A program made the translations under genes and the position numbers. A DNA stretch of 8,524 nt from DASSUC01 sp035649895 (GTDB lineage Bacteria > Actinomycetota > Actinomycetes > Mycobacteriales > Micromonosporaceae), in assembly GCA_035649895.1 (NCBI GenBank), contig DASRIS010000045.1:1-8524 (forward strand). Direction: 5' to 3'. Of this stretch, positions 1 to 6,000 are shown piece by piece (within the stretch, counting starts at the first letter, position 1; every line of letters starts with the position of its first letter). The notes beneath the pieces are model-generated. The model was not told the DNA's origin. It was given only the letters and a program-made list of their open reading frames with translations, and made no database searches.

Positions 1-3000
1 CCAGCGCCCAGAGCTGCACCTGCGCCGGCCGCACCGGCGCCGTCCCGGACGGGCCGCCGGCGCCGGGATCGGTCGCTCCCCGGGTCAGCAGCCACCGCGG
101 CGCCGTCACCTCGACGTCGTGCAGGGCCTGCACCAGCGTCAGCGTCGCGGCCAGGCCCACCGGCACGACCGGGTGGTCGGGATGCGGCCGCTCGTCGAGC
201 CCGAGCAGCGAGACGACACCGGCGAGCTCACCGGTGACGATCGTTCGCACCTGCCCGGCCAGGGTGGCGCGGTCGACCCGCCCGTCCACGACGAGCGGCA
301 CCACCTGGGCGCCGTGGCCGCGCAGCGCACCGGTCAACCCGGCCACCACCGGATCCTCGGCGGCTCCGGCCGGTACCAGCACCAGCCAGGTACCGGACAG
401 CCGCACGGCCGGCGGGCGGGCCACCGGGCGCCACCCGATCCGGTACCGCCAGGAGTCGAGGACCGCACGCTGGTGCCGGCGGCGACGCCAGCCGGCCAGT
501 CCGGGCAACACCTGCCGCCACGCATCCGTATCCGCATCCGCGGGGGTGTCGCCGTCCACCAGTCCGGACAACGCATCGGGATCCTCCCGCTCCACCGCCG
601 CCCAGAAGGCGGCGTCCACGGGGTCGGCGGCCGGACCGGCATCCGCGTCGGCCGGTACGGCACCGTCCATCCAGTACCGCCGGTGCTGGAAGGCGTACGT
701 CGGCAGCTCGACCCGCCTCGGCCCGCGACCGTCGAACACCGCCGTCCAGCGCACCCGGCCGCCCGCCACGTACACCTGCGCCAGCGAGGTCAGCAGCCGG
801 TCGGCCCCGCCGTCGTCGCGCCGCAGCGAACCGACCGTGACCACCGGACGATCGGCCGCCTCCGCCGTCTCCTGCACCGCAACCGCCAGTACGGGATGCG
901 GGCTCACCTCGACGAACAGTCCGTGGCCCTGCTCGGCCAGCAGGTGGGTGACCGTGTCGAACCGTACCGTCCGGCGCAGGTTCGCCACCCAGTACGCCGC
1001 GTCCAGCGCGGGGGTGTCGAGCCGGCCCCCGGACACCGTCGAGTAGAACGCGACCGGCGCCGCCACCGGCCGGATCGGACCCAGCTCCCGCGTCAGCTCG
1101 TCCGCGAGCTCTTCCACCTGCGGCGAATGCGACGCGTAGTCGACGGCGACGCGGCGGGCCCGGACCCCGTCGGCGGCGCAGGCGGCCAGCAGTTCGTCCA
1201 GTGCGGCAGGGTCGCCCGACACCACCACCGACGACGGGCCGTTGACGGCCGCCAGGGACAACCGCCCGGCCGCATCCGCGATCCGCTCCTGCACGGCGGC
1301 CGCCGGCAGGGACACCGACACCATCCCGCCCCGGCCCGCCAGCCGGTCGGCCACGAGCCGCGACCGTACGGCCACCACGCGGGCACTGTCGTCCAGCGAC
1401 AGCGCCCCCGCCACGCACGCCGCCGCGATCTCACCCTGCGAATGCCCCACCACCGCGGCCGGCTCCACCCCGTACGAACGCCACACCGCCGCCAGCGACA
1501 CCATCACCGCCCACAACACCGGCTGCACCACATCCACCCGCCCCAACCAGCCGTCATCGGTGCCGGTCAGCACCTCGGTCAGCGACCAGCTCACATACGG
1601 CGCCAAGGCCGTCTCGCACCCGGCCAGCCGGGCCGCGAACACTGGACAGCAGGCCAGCAGCTCCCGCCCTGCCCCCACCCACTGCCACCCCTGACCCGCA
1701 AACACAAACACCACACCCCCACCAGCACCCGACACCACACCAGTGGCTACCTCAGCCACCGACATGTCGCCATCGGCCACCGACCGCAGCGCCGACACCA
1801 GCGAGGCCCGGTCCGCACCCCACACCACCGCCCGATACGACAGCACCGCCCGCCCCGAGACCAGCCCCCACCCGACACCGGCTATGTCCGGACCTGCCTC
1901 CTCCACCGCCGCCGCCAACCGCCGCGCCTGGCCCACCAGCCCCTCCGCGGAACCCGCAGACACCACCCACGGCACCACCCCCACCGACCCGTCAAACACC
2001 ACCTCCCCCGGCACCGGCACCGGCTGGGCCTGCGCGGGCGCCTGCTCCAGCACCACGTGGGCGTTTGTCCCGCTCACCCCGAACGAGGACACGCCAGCCC
2101 GCCGCGACCGGCCCACCTCGGGCCATGGCGTGCGCTCGGCCAGCAGCCGCACCGTCCCGGTGGACCAGTCCACATGCGGCGACGGCTCATCCACATGCAA
2201 CGTGGGCGGCAGCACCCCATGCCGCATGGCCATCACCATCTTGACCACGCCAGCCATACCCGCGGCCGCCTGGGTGTGGCCGATGTTCGACTTCACCGAC
2301 CCCAGCCACAACGGCCGGTCGGCCGCCCGACCCTGCCCGTAGGTGGCCAGCAGCGCCTGCGCCTCGATCGGGTCACCCAACGCCGTACCCGTACCATGCG
2401 CCTCCACCACGTCCACATCACACGGCGACAGCCCCGCACCGGCCAACGCCTGCCGGATCACCCGCTGCTGCGCCGGCCCGTTCGGCGCCGTCAGCCCGTT
2501 GCTCGCCCCGTCGGAGCTGACCGCCGAACCCCGCACCACCGCCCACACCCGACGCCCGTTCCGCCGCGCATCCGACAACCGCTCCAGCAACACCACACCC
2601 ACACCCTCCGACCACCCCGTACCATCCGCCGCCGCCGAGAACGCCTTACACCGACCATCAGCCGACAGCCCACGCAGCCGGCTGAACTCCACAAAGACAC
2701 CAGGGCCCGGCATGACCGTCACCCCACCAGCCAGCGCCAGGGCGCACTCCCCCCGCCGCAGCGCCTGCACCGCCAGATGCAACGCCACCAACGACGACGA
2801 ACACGCCGTATCCACCGTCACCGCCGGACCCTCCAACCCAAACGTGTACGCGATACGCCCCGACACCACGCTCGCCGCGTTGCCGGTGAGGGAGAAGCCC
2901 TCGGCGGCCTGCGGGGTGTGCTCCAGGTCGACGAGGTAGCTGGGGTAGCCAGCGCCGACGAAGACGCCGCCATCCGTACCCTTCAGGGCATCCGCCGGGA

Positions 3001-6000
3001 TGCCCGCCCGCTCCAGCGCCTCCCAGGCGGTCTCGAGCAGCAGGCGTTGCTGCGGGTCCATGGCGAGTGCCTCGCGGGGGCTGATGCCGAACAGCTCAGG
3101 GTCGAAGTCGGCGGCGTCGTACAGGAACCCGCCTTGGCGCGTGTAGGACGTGCCGGGATGGTCGGGGTCGGGATGATAGAGACGCTCGATGTCCCAGCCC
3201 CGGTCGGTCGGGAACCCGCCGATCGCATCGACGCCATCGGCCACGAGGCGCCACAGGTCCTCCGGCGAGGAGACGCCACCCGGGTAGCGGCACGCCATCC
3301 CGACGATCGCGATCGGTTCGTCGAGTCTCGCCGCAGTGGCCTTGACGGGTTCGGGTGTGGTCTCTGCGGTGCCGAGAGCCGCTGTCCCGAGGTACTCAAC
3401 CAAGGCCGTCGGGGTCGGCCGGTCGAACACGACGGTGGCGGGCAGGCGCAGCTCGGTGGCGCCGTTGAGCCGGTTGCGCAGCTCCACCGCGGTCAGCGAG
3501 TCGAAGCCCAGCTCCTTGAACGACCGGTCCAGGTCGAGGCGCTGGCTGGGGTCGTGCCCGAGCACCGCGCACACGTGGACGCGGACCAGCTCCAGCAGGT
3601 GGTGCCGCCGTTCGGCCCGGGTCAGCCCGGCCAGCTGGCCAGCGAGGGTCGCGCCGGACACCGGCGAGGCGGCGACCGCGCGGCGCGCCGGCGTACGGAC
3701 CAGGCCCCGGAGCATGCCCGGCACTCCGGTCTCCGCGGCCTGCCGGCGGACCGCAGCCAGGTCGAGGCTGGCCGCGACCAGGAGGGCCGCGTCGACGCCG
3801 GACGCCGCGTCGTAGAGCTGCAGGCCCCGCTCGCTGGTCATGGGGGTGAGGCCGGTGCGTGCCAGCCGGGCCCGGTCGGCCGCGCGGAGGCTGCGGGTCA
3901 TTGCGCTGTCCGGCTCCCACAGCCCCCACGCGAGCGAGGTCGCCGGCAGCCCCTGCAGGCGGCGGTGCTGGGCCAGGGCGTCGAGGAACGCGTTCGCCGC
4001 GGCGTAGCTGCCCTGCCCGGCACTGCCCAGCACACCGGCGACCGACGAGTAGAGCACGAACATCGAAAGGTCGAGACCGCGGGTCAGCTCGTGCAGGTGG
4101 CACGCCGCATCCACCTTTGGTCGCAGCGCCTGGGCGACCTGCTCCCCGGTCAACGACTCGACCACCCCGTCGTCGACCACCCCCGCGGCATGCACCACCC
4201 CGGTCAAGGCATGCGCGGCGTCGACCCCCGCGAGCAGGCTGGCGAGCTGGGAGCGGTCAGCGACATCGCAGGCCTCGATGTGGACGGTCGTACCGGCCTG
4301 CTCGAGCTCGGCGGCCAGCGCAGCGGCGCCCGGCGCGTCCATGCCCCGCCGGCTGGCCAGCACCAGGTGCCGCACGTCGTGGTGGGTGACGAGGTGCCGG
4401 GCCAGCAGGGCACCGAGGGTGCCGGTGCCGCCGGTGACCAGCACGGTGCCGTCCGGACCCGGGCGGGCCGGCACCGTCAGCACGACCTTGCCGACGTGCC
4501 GGGCCTGGCTGATGAACCGGAACGCCTCCCGGGCCCGGCGTACGTCCCACGCCGTCACCGGAAGCGGTCGCAGCGCGCCGCGCTCGAACAGGTCCACAAT
4601 GGTGCGCAGCAGCTGGCCGATCCGCTGCGGGCCGGCGTCCAGCATGTCGAACGCCTGGTAGGCCACGCCCCGGTGCTCGGCGCCGACCCGTTGCGGGTCG
4701 CGGATGTCGGTCTTGCCCATCTCCAGGAACCGGCCGCCGGCACCGAGCAGGCCCAATGACGCGTCCACGAAATCGCCGGCCAGGGAGCTCAGGACCACGT
4801 CCACGCCGGCGCCGCCGGTGGCCGCCATGACGCTGTCGGCGAAGCCCAGCGACCGCGACGAGGCGACCCGCTCGTCGGGGAGCCCAAGCTCCCGCAGCGT
4901 GCCCCACTTACCGGGGCTCGCCGTGGCGAAGACCTCGGCGCCGAGATGGTGGGCGAGCTGTATCGCGGCCATCCCGACGCCGCCCGCCCCGGCATGCACC
5001 AGCACCCGCTCCCCGGCTTGCAGCCGGGCCAGGTCCACCAGGCCGTAGAAGGCAGTCAGGAACACCACCGGGACGGCCGCGGCCTGCTCGAACGACCATT
5101 GGTGAGGCATCGGCACCAGCGTCTGCGCGTCCGCCACCACCACCGGGGTGAAGCAGCGGGGCACCAGGCCCATCACCCGGTCGCCCACCGACAGGCCGCT
5201 GACGCCGGGCCCGACCTCCGTGACCACGCCAGCGGCCTCGCTGCCGATGAACGCCTCACCCGGGTACATGCCCAACGTGACCAGCAAGTCGCGGAAGTTC
5301 ACGCCTGCCGCCCGTACCGCTAGGCGCACCTGCCCGGCGTCCAGCGGCGCATGCGCGCCGGGCGCCGGCACCAGCGACAGGCACCCCAGTGTTCCGGAAC
5401 CCACCGCGTCCAACCGCCACTGCCCCGTTCCCGGCGGCAGCGCCAGAGCCTCATCGCCCGGGACTACCCGCGCCAGGCGGGGCACCAGCACCTTCCCGTC
5501 CCGCACGGCCGCCTGCGGCTCCCCAGCCGCGAGTACGCCCGCAAGGACCGTTGCCGTGTCCACCCGTACATCCGGGTCTGGGTCCAGGTCCAGCAGCAGG
5601 AACCGGCCCGGGTGCTCCGACTGGGCCGACCTGACCAGCCCCCAGACCGGTGCCCGCGCCAGGTCGGGTACGTCCGACCCGGCGTGCGTGGCCACCGCGC
5701 CTCGGGTCAGCACCACCAGACACGACGCCGCCAGCCGCTCGTCAGCTAGCCAGTCCTGCAGCACCTGGACCGTCTCTGCGGTCGCCTGTGCGGCTGCGGC
5801 CGCCAGCTCGACATCACCGGCCGGTGCCGGCGCGAACAACACCACCGGGACGCCGGAGCCTGCGTCGGCCAATGTGGACGTGTCCTGGTACGCGCGGCCC
5901 CCGGCGCCGAACCTGTCCTCACCCAGCACGGCCCACTCCGGCGGCGCAGGCTGGTCCGGCGCATCCAGCGGCCGCCAGTCGACGCGGAACAACCCGTCCC

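Noticed and set aside
228..1418. A minus-strand open frame of about 396 codons over AT-B and the KR-B start
   Set aside because: It is a +1/-1 frame shadow of the PKS gene, with Gly/Arg-rich sequence and no family signature. It does not indicate a frameshift, because AT-B and KR-B motifs on both sides are in the main frame.
3320..3388. Possible gene boundary between ACP-A and KS-B
   Set aside because: The frame continues through a linker of about 23 residues with no stop, start, ribosome site or docking helices, so the two modules are on one protein.
119..4759. A 1546-codon open frame on the plus strand
   Set aside because: Its codons lie exactly opposite the PKS codons, so it stays open simply because TTA, CTA and TCA are avoided in the high-GC sense gene. 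It ends where a sense TCA serine codon makes a TGA. The protein is a low-complexity Arg/His/Pro/Gln-rich shadow with no recognisable domain.
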